This document shows, in pieces, positions 16,522 through 24,899 of a stretch of 64,000 nt of DNA. Origin of the DNA: LGRD01 sp031382215. Lineage in GTDB: Bacteria; Pseudomonadota; Gammaproteobacteria; Burkholderiales; Burkholderiaceae_C. The notes beneath the pieces were generated by a model. The model searched no databases. It was not told the DNA's origin and saw only the letters and a list, made by a program, of their open reading frames with translations. The stretch spans positions 1-64,000 of the forward strand of contig JANMYQ010000268.1 in NCBI GenBank assembly GCA_031382215.1, read 5' to 3'. How positions within the stretch are numbered: position 1 is the stretch's first letter; every line of letters starts with the position of its first letter. A program made the position numbers and the translations under genes.

Positions 16522-17610
16522 TCAGCGGTACCCGGCCACGAACGCCCGATCCACCCGGTCCTTCCACCACCAGACCCAGCGCCCTTCGGCCGACCACGGC
16601 CCCCAGCTCGCGATGGCACGGCGCTCGCCGCAGGCCAGCAGGCTGAGCGCGCGGCGCTGCGGCCGGTGCGCCTGCAACTGGCCGGCAGCCACGAAGCGGC
16701 GCAGGTTGAACGCCAGCGGCGGCCCGGCGCGCACCGCGTAGACGCCGCTCTTGGGTGTCGGCCGTGACGCATCGGACGCCACGTCGCCGACGCCGAACAC
16801 TTCCGGGTGCGACCTGCTTTGCAAGGTGCTGCCGGTGGCGACGAAACCGCTCTCGTCCAGCGCCAGCCCGCTGCCCTGCAGCCACGCGGGTGCCGCGGCG
16901 CCGAGCGCCAGCACCGGCGCGTCGCATTCGAGCCGCATGCCGCGGCCGAGCTGCACATGGTTGTGCGAAATCGCCGTGCAAGTGTCTTCCAGCACCGTCA
17001 CGCCGAAGCGTTTCAGCGCCCGCAGCACCCGCGCCTGCACGCGCGCCGGGTGAGAGGGCAGCGGCGGTGGCCCGCCCGTCACCAGGCTCACGCGCGCCCG
17101 CTCGCCCAGGCGGTACTGCATCGCCAGCGCCAACTCCACCCCCGCCGCGCCGCCGCCGACCACGACCACGCTGAGGATCTGCTGCTGCGTCAGCGCGAAC
17201 AGCTCGTCCCACTGCACGATGAAGTCCTCGATCGGACGCACGAACAGCGCATGCTCTTCGGCACCCGGGATCGTTTGGCGGTCGATCACCGGGCCGGTGT
17301 CCAGGCTGAGCGCGTCGTAGTGCAAGGCCTGGCCGTTGCTCAGCGTCACCGTGCGCGTCTTGGCGTCGAGCGCGATGGCGGCACTCTGGATGAACTTCAC
17401 CTTGGCAGCCGCCGCCAGCGGCGCGAGCGGGATCACGCAGTCGCCTGCCGTGTAATGGCCGGCCACCAGCCCCGGCACCATGCCCGAGTAGACCTGCCGC
17501 GCGTACGGCGACACCAGCGTGACCTGCGCACTCGGCAATGCCTCATGCGCCAGCGCCTTCAGCACGTGCACGTGGGCGTGGCCACCGCCGAGGAGGAGCA
17601 GGTGCCTCAA
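16522..17610 (-). CDS. SelD-N-like FAD/NAD(P) oxidoreductase
   Basis: The 362-residue protein starts HLLLLGGGHAHVHVLKAL and continues with VYSGMVPGLVAGHYT. This is the signature of the NDH-2-like flavoprotein family that also occurs fused to the N-terminus of selenide-water dikinase. A second Rossmann motif, VVVVGGGAAGVELAL, lies near residue 146 and an FAD-binding GVGDVA near residue 270. No SelD kinase domain is attached. The TTG start at 17610 overlaps the stop of the DUF3047 gene, giving translational coupling, and removes an implausible N-terminal extension. It is the last gene of the nine-gene minus-strand run. Electron donor and acceptor are unknown. Confidence 0.82.
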   Translation of the reverse strand: MRHLLLLGGGHAHVHVLKALAHEALPSAQVTLVSPYARQVYSGMVPGLVAGHYTAGDCVIPLAPLAAAAKVKFIQSAAIALDAKTRTVTLSNGQALHYDALSLDTGPVIDRQTIPGAEEHALFVRPIEDFIVQWDELFALTQQQILSVVVVGGGAAGVELALAMQYRLGERARVSLVTGGPPPLPSHPARVQARVLRALKRFGVTVLEDTCTAISHNHVQLGRGMRLECDAPVLALGAAAPAWLQGSGLALDESGFVATGSTLQSRSHPEVFGVGDVASDASRPTPKSGVYAVRAGPPLAFNLRRFVAAGQLQAHRPQRRALSLLACGERRAIASWGPWSAEGRWVWWWKDRVDRAFVAGYR

Positions 17611-18389
17611 GGCTGAAGCACCAGGTCGGCCACGAAGGCCAGGCTGCGGCCGCCGGTGTTGTCGGCATCGGCGCCAATCGCCACCCCCAGCAGCGGCGGC
17701 ACGGTCGCGCTTTCGGCGCCGAACAGGCGCACGAAGTCGGCTGCGATGTCGCGCTGCTCCTGCCGCCACGAACCCGCCGAGGCCGGGCCGCTTTGAAGCA
17801 CCAGGTAGCGCATGCGGCCGGTGTAGGCGTTGGGCAGCACGGTGTCCACCGGCAGCGCGTGGTCCCACACGTAGCACACGGTGGCGCCTGGCAGGTGGTC
17901 TGACGCAGCTGCGCGCGCCATGCGCAGCAACTGGCGCTCACCGAAAGGAATGTTCACCAGCGGCAGGTCGAAAAACACGCAGACCTTGGCGGCCGAATCG
18001 TCGCCCGACTTGCGGCGCAAATCAGCCTGCGCCAGCGGACGATCGACGCGCCATGACCAGCTCAAGCGCGCCGCCGCGGGCACCGGCACCGCGTTCAGCG
18101 CATGCACCAGGTTGCCGTATGACCGGTCAGCCTCGATGCGCAGCACGCGCCGGCCGCCCAGGTCGACGAGCGAGAACTGCGTCAGCGGCATCGGCTGCTT
18201 CGGCACGCCCATCACCTGCCACGGGCTCGGCGGCATGGCGCCTGCGGCCGACAGCGGCGCCAGCAGCGAGGCCGCCTGGGCCGGCGTCGAACTCAGGGTG
18301 GCTGCGACGAGTGCAACGAAGAAGGGGCCGGTCAGGGGTCGGATCAAGGGACGAAGCGCGCTCAGCGCCCGATCACGTTCAACGTCCAA
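17607..18389 (-). CDS. DUF3047 exported protein
   Basis: The product of about 260 residues has an N-terminal signal-like segment (FFVALVAATLSSTPAQAA) and a body with LSWSWRVDRPL, DDSAAKVCVFFDLP and GVAIGADADNTGG, matching DUF3047. The function of this family is unknown; members are predicted to be periplasmic. The start is uncertain because no ATG precedes the signal peptide; TTG 18389 or a later TTG/CTG is required. The gene overlaps the end of the frameshifted DUF547 frame and the start of the next gene, so it is embedded in the operon. Confidence 0.78.
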   Translation of the reverse strand: MDVERDRALSALRPLIRPLTGPFFVALVAATLSSTPAQAASLLAPLSAAGAMPPSPWQVMGVPKQPMPLTQFSLVDLGGRRVLRIEADRSYGNLVHALNAVPVPAAARLSWSWRVDRPLAQADLRRKSGDDSAAKVCVFFDLPLVNIPFGERQLLRMARAAASDHLPGATVCYVWDHALPVDTVLPNAYTGRMRYLVLQSGPASAGSWRQEQRDIAADFVRLFGAESATVPPLLGVAIGADADNTGGRSLAFVADLVLQP

Positions 18390-19173
18390 TCGTAGTCGAG
18401 GAAGTTGACCACCAGCCCGCCCGCCTTGAGCCGTGCTTGATCACCGGCGTCGTCGGTCAACTGGGCGGCGTAGCGGGCGAACACGTCGTCGAGCTTGCTC
18501 AAGCCCTTGTGCCTTTCTCGAAATCTTCCCGAAACCACTTGAAGATGGAGTTCACTTCGAGCTTGCCGTCCTTGAAGCGGTTGCGGGTGCGGTCGGCCAT
18601 GAAGCGTTGCATGCCGTCGTCGAGTTGCGCGTCGAGCTTCTGGGCCGTGAAGGCTTCGTTGCGCAGGGCCGGGCAGCCGATCGACGCGCAATTGACGGCG
18701 GCGTGCACGCGCGGGTCGGCGTAGTTCGGGCGCAGTTGTTCGTGCTCGATCCAGTCGAGGTAACGCTCGTCGCCGAGCAGCTTGAAGAACTTCTTCTTCC
18801 AGGGCGACTGCACGAACGAGCCGAGGTCCTTGATCGACTTGAGGTCGGGGTATTTGGTGAGGATCAGCTCGACGGTGAAGGCGTTGTAGGCGTTGATCAG
18901 GAACGCCATGCGCTGCGGCTGCGACCAGGCGTCGAACTCGGCTCGCGGCACAGCCGAGTAGGCGTCAAGCACCTTCTTCAGTTCGGCGCGGTCCTTTGCG
19001 AAGCCGGCGTAGTCGACGCGGGTCTGCTTGTTGTCCGGCAGCCAGCGCACGTGCTTCTTCAGCAGCGCGTCCCACGGGGCCTGGCCGGCATCGGCCTGCG
19101 CGAATGCGCCCGTCGGAACGAGGAGCGCGAGCAGCACGAACATGAGCGCGACGAGCGCAAACAAGGTCTTCAT
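18362..19173 (-). pseudogene. DUF547 protein gene with frameshift
   Basis: From ATG 19173 the frame encodes a signal peptide (FALVALMFVLLALLVPTGAFA) and a DUF547 domain with MAFLINAYNAFTVELIL, VHAAVNCASIGCPALRNEAF and SIFKWFREDFEKG. It then ends early at 18499 with TRA and a stop. The expected continuation HKGLSKLDDVFARY and NFLDYDWTLNV is present in another frame down to 18362. Adding one C at about 18510-18512 would join them. The family function is unknown. This is either a real one-base deletion or an assembly error; the C-terminal region is otherwise intact, which favours a recent event or an error. Confidence 0.8.
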
Positions 19174-19184
19174 GCAGTCTGTCC

Positions 19185-21347
19185 TCAGGATCGGCGCCAG
19201 GCGTGAAAGCGGCCCACCCATTCGAGCAAGCGCTTGGGCTGGTGGTTGCGTTTCCATTCGCCAGCGGCGTATTTGTTGGCCTCGGCCATGGTCGGGTAGG
19301 TGTGGATGGTGCCGAGGATCTTGTTCAGGCCCAGGCCGTGGCGCATCGCGAGCACGTACTCGGCGAGCAGGTCACCGGCGTGTGCGCCGACGATGGTGAC
19401 GCCGAGAATCGTATCCTTGCCCGGCACCGTCAGCGCCTTCACGAAGCCGTGTGCGGCGCTGTCGGCGATCGCGCGGTCGAGGTCGTCGATGCCGTACTTC
19501 GTGACCTCGTACGCCACGCCCTTCTCTTTCGCCTCTTGTTCGTTCAGGCCGACGCGCGCGACCTCGGGGTCGATGAAGGTGGCCCAAGGAATCACCGAAT
19601 AATCGGCCTTGAACTTCTTGAACGTGCCGAACAGCCCGTTGACCGCGGCGTACCAGGCCTGGTGCGCGGCCACGTGGGTGAACTGGTAGGGGCCGGCCAC
19701 GTCACCGGCGGCGAGGATGTTGGGGTAGATCGTTTCGAGGTACTCGTTGGTTTCGACGGTGCGGCCCACCGGAATCCCCAACGCCTCCAGCCCGTAGCCT
19801 TTCAGCCGCGCGACACGGCCGACGGCGCACAGCAATTGGTCGAACTCGACGCGCAGTTCGACCCCGGCGTTGTCGAGCACGATGAACTTGCGCTCGCCGT
19901 CGGCGCCGTTCTCCTTGATGCAGCGCAGCGCCTTGTGGCCGGTGAGCACACGCACGCCGTCGGCTTCAAGCGCACGTTGCGCCAGCGCCGAGACCTCTTC
20001 GTCTTCTCGCACCATCACGCGCGGCAGCATCTCCACCTGCGTCACCAACGAACCGAGGCGCGCAAAACTCTGCGCCAACTCGCAGCCGATCGGCCCGCCG
20101 CCGAGCACCACCAGGCGCTTCGGCAGTTCGCGCAGGCCCCACAGCGTGTCGCTGGTGACGTAGCCGACGTCGTCCAGGCCCGGCAGCGGCGGCACGAAGG
20201 GCATCGCGCCGGTGGCGATGACGATGCTGCGGGTGGTCAGCGTCTGCGTTCGGCCACCGCCAAGGTCGATCTCCACAGTCCACGGGTTGACGATCTTTGC
20301 GTAGCCCTGCACGACGTCGACACCCAGGCCGGTGTAGCGCTCCACCGAGTCGTGCGGCTCGATCTCGCGCACCACGCGGGCGATGCGGTCCATCACGTCG
20401 GCAAAGCTGAACGTGGCCTCGGCCTTGGCGATGCCGTAGTCGGCCGAGTGCTTCATCTGGCGAACCAGCGTGGCACTCTTGATCAATGCCTTGCTCGGCA
20501 CGCAGCCGTAGTTCAGGCAGTCGCCGCCCATCTTGTGAGTTTCGATCAAGGTGACCTTGGCCTTCACCACCGCAGCGATGTAGCTGGTGACGAGCCCGGC
20601 CGCGCCGGCGCCGATGACGACCATGTTGCGGTCGAAGGTCTTGGGCTTGACGTGCGCCCACTTCGCGTAGACCTTGCGCGCCTGGATGATGTCGACGATC
20701 TTCTTCGCGATCAGCGGGAACAGCCCCAGCAGCACGAACGAGCCAACGAGGGCGGGCGACAGGATGCCGCTCAGCGAGTCGATCTTCGCCAATTGCGTGC
20801 CCGCATTCACGTACACCACCGTGCCGGCGAACATGCCGAGCTGGCTGGCCAGGTAGAACACACCGGCCTTCATGCGCGTCAGGCCCATCACCAGGTTGAT
20901 GACGAAGAACGGGATCAGCGGCACCAGGCGCAAGGTGAACAGATAGAAGGCGCCGTCTTTCGCGATGCCCTTGTCGACGTCGGCCAGGCGTGATGCGAAG
21001 CGCGCCTGCACGCTGTCGCGCAGCACGTAGCGTGAGGCCAGGAAGGCCAGCGTGGCGCCGATGCTGGACGCAAACGACACGATCACCGTACCGGCGACCA
21101 GGCCGAAGATCGCGCCACCGGCCAGGGTCATGATCACTGCGCCGGGCAGCGACAGGGCAGTGACGGCCACGTAGACCGCGAAAAAGGCGCCGATCAGCAG
21201 CAGCGGCTTCTCGGCGTACAGCGCCGCGAAATCGGCCTGGCGCTGCTTGACGTAGTCGAGGCTCAGGAAGCGCCCGAGGTCGAAGTAGAAATACGCCCCG
21301 ACCAGCACGATCAGCGCGCCGATCAGCAGCAGTTTCTGGCGGGACAT
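19185..21347 (-). CDS. TVP38/DedA - flavin disulfide reductase fusion
   Basis: The 720-residue product joins two domains. Residues 1-225 are a multi-helix TVP38/TMEM64 (SNARE-associated) membrane domain. Residues 240-720 are an FAD-dependent class I disulfide oxidoreductase with VVIGAGAAGLVTSY, the redox pair Cys277/Cys282 in GGDCLNYGCVPSKALI, a NAD(P)-binding VVLGGGPIGCELAQ and an AAGDVAG FAD site. The dimer-interface motif reads HTYPTMAEAN, with Tyr where lipoamide dehydrogenases have the catalytic His, so it is nearer to mercuric-reductase-like proteins, yet it has no terminal Cys pair. ATG 21347 has a GAGG site. The substrate is unknown. Confidence 0.88.
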   Translation of the reverse strand: MSRQKLLLIGALIVLVGAYFYFDLGRFLSLDYVKQRQADFAALYAEKPLLLIGAFFAVYVAVTALSLPGAVIMTLAGGAIFGLVAGTVIVSFASSIGATLAFLASRYVLRDSVQARFASRLADVDKGIAKDGAFYLFTLRLVPLIPFFVINLVMGLTRMKAGVFYLASQLGMFAGTVVYVNAGTQLAKIDSLSGILSPALVGSFVLLGLFPLIAKKIVDIIQARKVYAKWAHVKPKTFDRNMVVIGAGAAGLVTSYIAAVVKAKVTLIETHKMGGDCLNYGCVPSKALIKSATLVRQMKHSADYGIAKAEATFSFADVMDRIARVVREIEPHDSVERYTGLGVDVVQGYAKIVNPWTVEIDLGGGRTQTLTTRSIVIATGAMPFVPPLPGLDDVGYVTSDTLWGLRELPKRLVVLGGGPIGCELAQSFARLGSLVTQVEMLPRVMVREDEEVSALAQRALEADGVRVLTGHKALRCIKENGADGERKFIVLDNAGVELRVEFDQLLCAVGRVARLKGYGLEALGIPVGRTVETNEYLETIYPNILAAGDVAGPYQFTHVAAHQAWYAAVNGLFGTFKKFKADYSVIPWATFIDPEVARVGLNEQEAKEKGVAYEVTKYGIDDLDRAIADSAAHGFVKALTVPGKDTILGVTIVGAHAGDLLAEYVLAMRHGLGLNKILGTIHTYPTMAEANKYAAGEWKRNHQPKRLLEWVGRFHAWRRS

Positions 21348-21407
21348 CTGGGCTCCTCGTGTTGTTGTGTGCGGCCGCGCCATTGGGTCGGCCGCGCTGC
21401 CGAGTTC

Positions 21408-22016
21408 TTACCGGGAGAGCACTTGCCAGCCGGCCCACAGCCGGGTGGCGATGGTCAGCCCGCACAGCGCGGCAAAGCCCAGCGCCAGCAGCGGGAAGTA
21501 TGCGGGCCACAGGCACATGGCGGCAAAACACACGATCGTCTCGGTCGCCTCGGTCAACCCGCCCAGGTAGTAGATGCCTTTGGTGGGGTAGGCCTCGCTC
21601 TTCAACCCGCGCTGGGCGGCCAGCACCGAAAAGGCGAGGAAGCTGCTGCCGGTGCCGACGAAAGCTGCCAGCAGCACAGCGGCCGGCAGAGCGTTCGCTG
21701 CGGGGTCGGCCAGGGCGAACGCGAGCGGGATGGCGGCGTAGAACAGGAAGTCCAGCGTGATGTCGAGGAACGCGCCGCGGTCGGTGGGCTCGGTGATGCG
21801 CGCCAGCGTGCCGTCGACGCCGTCGCACAGGCGGCTCAAGAGCAGCAAGATCAACCCGACAATGAAATGTTGCGTGGCGATTGCACCCGCGGCAGCGATG
21901 CCGATGCCGAAGCCGAGCAAGGTGACGTGGTCAGCCCGGATGCCGAAACCCGCCAACCCGCGTGCGGTGCGCGTGAGCGGGGGGCGGAGCAGGGCTATGG
22001 CCAGGCGGTCGAGCAT
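21408..22016 (-). CDS. CDP-alcohol phosphatidyltransferase family protein
   Basis: A 202-residue integral membrane protein with the full family motif, CDGVDGTLARITEPTDRGAF followed by LDITLD (about residues 64-89). This supplies the Asp residues that bind metal and CDP-alcohol. Enzymes of this type exchange CMP for an alcohol to make phospholipid headgroups; the acceptor cannot be read here. ATG 22016 is preceded by AAGGAAG. It sits between doxX and the DedA-reductase fusion in the same transcription direction, with gaps of 10 and 60 bases. Confidence 0.88.
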   Translation of the reverse strand: MLDRLAIALLRPPLTRTARGLAGFGIRADHVTLLGFGIGIAAAGAIATQHFIVGLILLLLSRLCDGVDGTLARITEPTDRGAFLDITLDFLFYAAIPLAFALADPAANALPAAVLLAAFVGTGSSFLAFSVLAAQRGLKSEAYPTKGIYYLGGLTEATETIVCFAAMCLWPAYFPLLALGFAALCGLTIATRLWAGWQVLSR

Positions 22017-22026
22017 TTCTTCCTTG

Positions 22027-22554
22027 TCAGGACGACACCGGCCCACGCAGGGGCCGCGCCGCGGCGCTGGCGTTCGATCCCAGCACCCAGGCCCGCAGGC
22101 GCGGCGCCAACATCGCATCCAGGGACCAACGCCCCGGACCCCACAGCACCAGCGCGGCGAGCAGGCTGCCCCAGAACACATGGCCCTGCAGGGCAGGCTC
22201 GGGCAGGTCGGCCACGCTCATCACGGCCACGATGTTGACGACGAACAGGCCGGCGGCGGCAAAGCGCCCGCCCAGTCCGAGCAGCAGCAGCGCTGGCAGC
22301 ACCAGCTCGGCGGCGGTGCCCAGGAACGCAGCGCTGGCGGGGCTCAGCAAGGGCACCTGGTACTCGTCGGTGAACAGCGCGACGGTGGTCTCCCAGTCGC
22401 GCAGCTTGGTGAGTCCGGAGCGGAAGAACACGCCGGCCACGTACCAGCGCGCCAGCAATTGGGCGGCCGGTTGCAGCCATTCGACGGCGCGGATGCTGCG
22501 TTCGCCCAGGCCCCACAGGCGCGCCGGAAAAGAGGTTTGTGTGGCTATCGTCAT
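22027..22554 (-). CDS. DoxX family membrane protein
   Basis: A 175-residue protein with four membrane helices and the DoxX signature LLARWYVAGVFFRSGLTKLRDW near residue 32. DoxX-like proteins are common partners of bufferin cassettes, where they may hand electrons between enzyme and membrane. ATG 22554 overlaps the stop of the bufC-like gene by four bases (ATGA). The preceding in-frame extension to 22584 is therefore less likely. Confidence 0.88.
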   Translation of the reverse strand: MTIATQTSFPARLWGLGERSIRAVEWLQPAAQLLARWYVAGVFFRSGLTKLRDWETTVALFTDEYQVPLLSPASAAFLGTAAELVLPALLLLGLGGRFAAAGLFVVNIVAVMSVADLPEPALQGHVFWGSLLAALVLWGPGRWSLDAMLAPRLRAWVLGSNASAAARPLRGPVSS

Positions 22555-23414
22555 GGCGCGGCTCGTTGAGGTTGTTCGGTGCATATCAGTCGGCCTGATT
22601 GGTCGAAGAGATGCAACACTTCTTTCACTGCGCCTTCACGCAAGGCCCAGGCCAACCAGGCGGCGAAGTCGAATCCCTCGCCGGCCCGCTCAAGGGCGGT
22701 GGCGAGCGGCGCGCCGTCCAGCAGCATTTGTGTCCAGGTCAGGGTCGGCGCGTCCACCGCATGCACTCGCGCGCGCCAACCGGCGCGTTGCACCAGCACC
22801 GGTTCACTGCGCCGGGCCTGCAGTGCGGCACGCACTTCGGCAAAGGCTGCGGGCTCCGATGTGGCGTCGGCGTCGGCGTCGGCTTCATGCGCGCGATGCG
22901 CGCGGTGGATCGTGGCCAGCGGCCAGGCCGAGGCCAACGCGGCCGTGCCCGGCATCAACGCGATGCTCAACTGCGCAGGGTCGACCGTCTCCAGCAGGCT
23001 GAACGAAGCCGCATCGAACTCGCCGTCAGCGGCGCGCTCGCAGCGGTGCACGGCCAGGTCGAGCCGCGCGCAGTCGCCCAGGTACGGCCATTCGGCAAAC
23101 GCCGCGTGGGCCTGCAGCCAGTCGGGAAAGTCGCCGCCCCACTCGCCCACGTCGCCACGCTCGGGCGGGCGGGCGCGCCAGTACTCGCGTGACAGGTGCT
23201 TGAAGTCAGCGGCGCCGAGCATCGCCTGCACGGTGGTGAACACGGCCGCCAGCGCACGTTCGGCCAATGCGCCGGCGTTGGCGCGGTAGGCCGCCAGGCC
23301 CCGCGCGGCGCGGTCGCCGGTCTGCCGCAGTTCGGGCGGCGGCGCAGCGTCCGCAGGCTGCCACAGCGCGGCCAGCAGGGCCTGCTGGCGCTGCGCCTCG
23401 GTGGCGGCGCTCAC
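22551..23414 (-). CDS. bufC: BufC-like DUF2063 (putative DNA-binding domain) protein
   Basis: The 287-residue protein has the DUF2063 pattern: RGLAAYRANAGALAERALAAVFTTV near residue 38, then a hydrophobic segment with REYWRARPPERGDVGEWGGDFPDWL. In bufferin cassettes this protein pairs with the DUF692 enzyme and is thought to recognise the precursor. The GTG start overlaps the DUF692 stop by four bases. Despite its Pfam name, it is more likely a peptide-binding partner than a transcription factor. Confidence 0.85.
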   Translation of the reverse strand: MSAATEAQRQQALLAALWQPADAAPPPELRQTGDRAARGLAAYRANAGALAERALAAVFTTVQAMLGAADFKHLSREYWRARPPERGDVGEWGGDFPDWLQAHAAFAEWPYLGDCARLDLAVHRCERAADGEFDAASFSLLETVDPAQLSIALMPGTAALASAWPLATIHRAHRAHEADADADATSEPAAFAEVRAALQARRSEPVLVQRAGWRARVHAVDAPTLTWTQMLLDGAPLATALERAGEGFDFAAWLAWALREGAVKEVLHLFDQSGRLICTEQPQRAAP

Positions 23415-24382
23415 GCGGCGCCGCCTTGCTGCACCTGCTCAAGCAGACGCGCAGCGTGCTGCGCTTCGCCCAGCAGCACGTCGAGCGCCGGCAGGTCGGT
23501 GTCCCACTCCACCAGGGTGGGCAGCGGGCCGAATCGGCACAGCGCATGTTCGTAGACCTGCCACACCTCGGGCCGCACGCGGCTGCCGTGGTCGTCGATG
23601 ACCAGGCCGAGGCTCTCGGCACTTTCGCAGTAGCCGGCCAGGTGCACTTCGCCGACGCTGCCGGGCGCCAGCGCGTCGATGAAGTCGCAGCAGACTTGCA
23701 GCGGGCTGCGGTCGCGGCTGGCAGCATCGGTGCCGGCCTGGTCGGCCAACGAATTCAGCGCGTTCACCATCAGGTTGTTCACGTCGAGCAGCATGCCGCA
23801 GCCGGCGCGCCGGCACAGGTCGGCGAAGAAGCGCGGCTCGTCCATCACTTCGTCGCCGACGGTGCGAAACGACAGATAGGCCGACAGGTTTTCCACCAGC
23901 ATCGGGCGGCGCAGGCGCTCCTGCACCTGGGTTACGTTGCGCACCATGATGTCGAGCGCAGCGGGGTTGAAGGCAATCGGCAGCAGGTCGTTGCCATGCA
24001 CCACCGGCCGGCCCGGCGCGAGCGGTGCGCGCGCAAAGCAGGCGTGGTCAGACACACGCACTGGCTCGATGCGCCGCACCAGGCGCTCCAGCCGATCCAG
24101 ATGCCAGGGGTCGATGCCAGCGGCCGAGCCCAGGCCCAGGCCCACGCCGTGCAGGCTGACGGCATGAGACTCGCGCGCCTGGTGCAGCACGCCGAGCGCC
24201 GCGCCGCCGTCGGCAAAGAAGTTCTCGGAATGGACTTCGATGAAGCCCAGCGGCGGAGGATCCTGCAGCACCTGCGCGTAGTGCGGCTGGCGCAGGCCAA
24301 TGCCTACGCCGGCCACACTGGCCACACTGGCCACGCCCTGCATCGCGCCAGGCGGGGCCGCCACAGATCCTCCGGCGTGCAC
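23411..24382 (-). CDS. bufB: BufB-like multinuclear iron oxidative enzyme (DUF692/MNIO)
   Basis: The product of up to 323 residues belongs to the DUF692/MNIO family. Seen motifs include GIGLRQPHY (about residue 27), FIEVHSENFF (about 46-55), SLHGVGLGLGS (about 75), LVENLSAYL, LLDVNNLMVNA and GEVHLAGY. These supply the His/Asp/Glu ligands of a multi-iron centre on a TIM barrel. Family members oxidise cysteines of ribosomally made precursor peptides, creating metal-binding groups. The substrate is most likely the BufA-like peptide encoded 10 bases upstream. GTG 24382 is taken as start, but ATG 24343 is possible. Confidence 0.9.
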   Translation of the reverse strand: MHAGGSVAAPPGAMQGVASVASVAGVGIGLRQPHYAQVLQDPPPLGFIEVHSENFFADGGAALGVLHQARESHAVSLHGVGLGLGSAAGIDPWHLDRLERLVRRIEPVRVSDHACFARAPLAPGRPVVHGNDLLPIAFNPAALDIMVRNVTQVQERLRRPMLVENLSAYLSFRTVGDEVMDEPRFFADLCRRAGCGMLLDVNNLMVNALNSLADQAGTDAASRDRSPLQVCCDFIDALAPGSVGEVHLAGYCESAESLGLVIDDHGSRVRPEVWQVYEHALCRFGPLPTLVEWDTDLPALDVLLGEAQHAARLLEQVQQGGAA

Positions 24383-24392
24383 CTTCAGTGCA

Positions 24393-24668
24393 TCAGGACT
24401 TCTTCGGCGCCATCTTGGCTTCTTCGGCCGACTTGCCTCCCATCTGCTTGCAGGTGCCGGCGGCCACGTACTTCCACTCGTCCGCGCCCATGTCGGCCTT
24501 GGACTGGCCGGCGCACGAGTGCGTGCCCGACAGGTTGGCGCAGTCGTTCTGGCCGGCCTTGGCGATGCCGTAGCACTTTTCCTTCTTGTCCTGCGCGGCG
24601 GCTTGCGAGACCAGGCCCAAGGCCAGAACGGAGGCCAGGGCGGAGGAAAGGATGAGGCGTTGGTTCAT
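24393..24668 (-). CDS. bufA: BufA-like periplasmic bufferin precursor (DUF2282)
   Basis: A 91-residue protein with a Sec signal peptide (NQRLILSSALASVLALGLVSQAAA) and a small mature domain with four cysteines (Cys32, 43, 52 and 73) in the pattern KCYGIAKAGQNDC, HSCAGQSKAD and GTC, as in DUF2282 bufferins. These peptides are modified on cysteine by the partner MNIO enzyme and sequester copper or other metals in the periplasm. ATG 24668 has a GGAG site nine bases upstream. It is the first gene of the long minus-strand run. Confidence 0.9.
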   Translation of the reverse strand: MNQRLILSSALASVLALGLVSQAAAQDKKEKCYGIAKAGQNDCANLSGTHSCAGQSKADMGADEWKYVAAGTCKQMGGKSAEEAKMAPKKS

Positions 24669-24743
24669 GTGAGAGCTCCTGTGATCGTGGATTGAAACGG
24701 TGGGGGACATTGTCGACCGGCCGACGCCGAAAGACGACGCACC

Positions 24744-24773
24744 TCAGTCGCCTGCGCCGCGGCGTTCCTTACA
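24744..24773 (-). promoter_or_regulatory. Candidate ECF-sigma promoter upstream of bufA
   Basis: On the minus strand TGTAAGG (complement of 24767-24773) is followed after 16 bases by CGACTGA (complement of 24744-24750). TGTAA-type -35 and CGAC/CGTC-type -10 elements with about this spacing are typical of extracytoplasmic-function sigma factors, which control many bufferin cassettes. The predicted start of transcription leaves a leader of about 65 bases before bufA. No ECF sigma gene is in the window. Confidence 0.4.
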
Positions 24774-24781
24774 CCGCTGCA

Positions 24782-24805
24782 GCCGGCCCGAAGCACCGGG
24801 CCGGC
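24782..24805 (-). other. Strong GC hairpin between the small membrane gene and bufA
   Basis: A perfect 9-base stem, GCCGGCCCG at 24782-24790 and CGGGCCGGC at 24797-24805, encloses a 6-base loop. It lies between the stop of the upstream small gene and the candidate bufA promoter. There is no T-run on either side, so it is a transcription barrier candidate rather than a canonical Rho-independent terminator. Confidence 0.45.
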
Positions 24806-24859
24806 GCGATTCTGCCCAACCCGGCCCAGCCCGCGCGCGTGACAGCCTTGGCCGCCTCG

Positions 24860-24899
24860 GGGTCATTGCGCGGCCGGGCCGTGACCGCCTCCGGGTCTC
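24860..24899 (-). repeat. Remnant copy of a hydantoinase gene 3' end
   Basis: Bases 24860-24899 match 25356-25400, which is the stop codon region of the 5-oxoprolinase-type gene. After the shared GGGTCATTGC the next 20 bases agree at 16 positions. Read on the minus strand, the remnant would encode GGHGPAAQ and a stop, against GGYGPAGQ and a stop in the intact gene. The two copies flank the small membrane-protein gene at 24898-25164. Confidence 0.6.
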
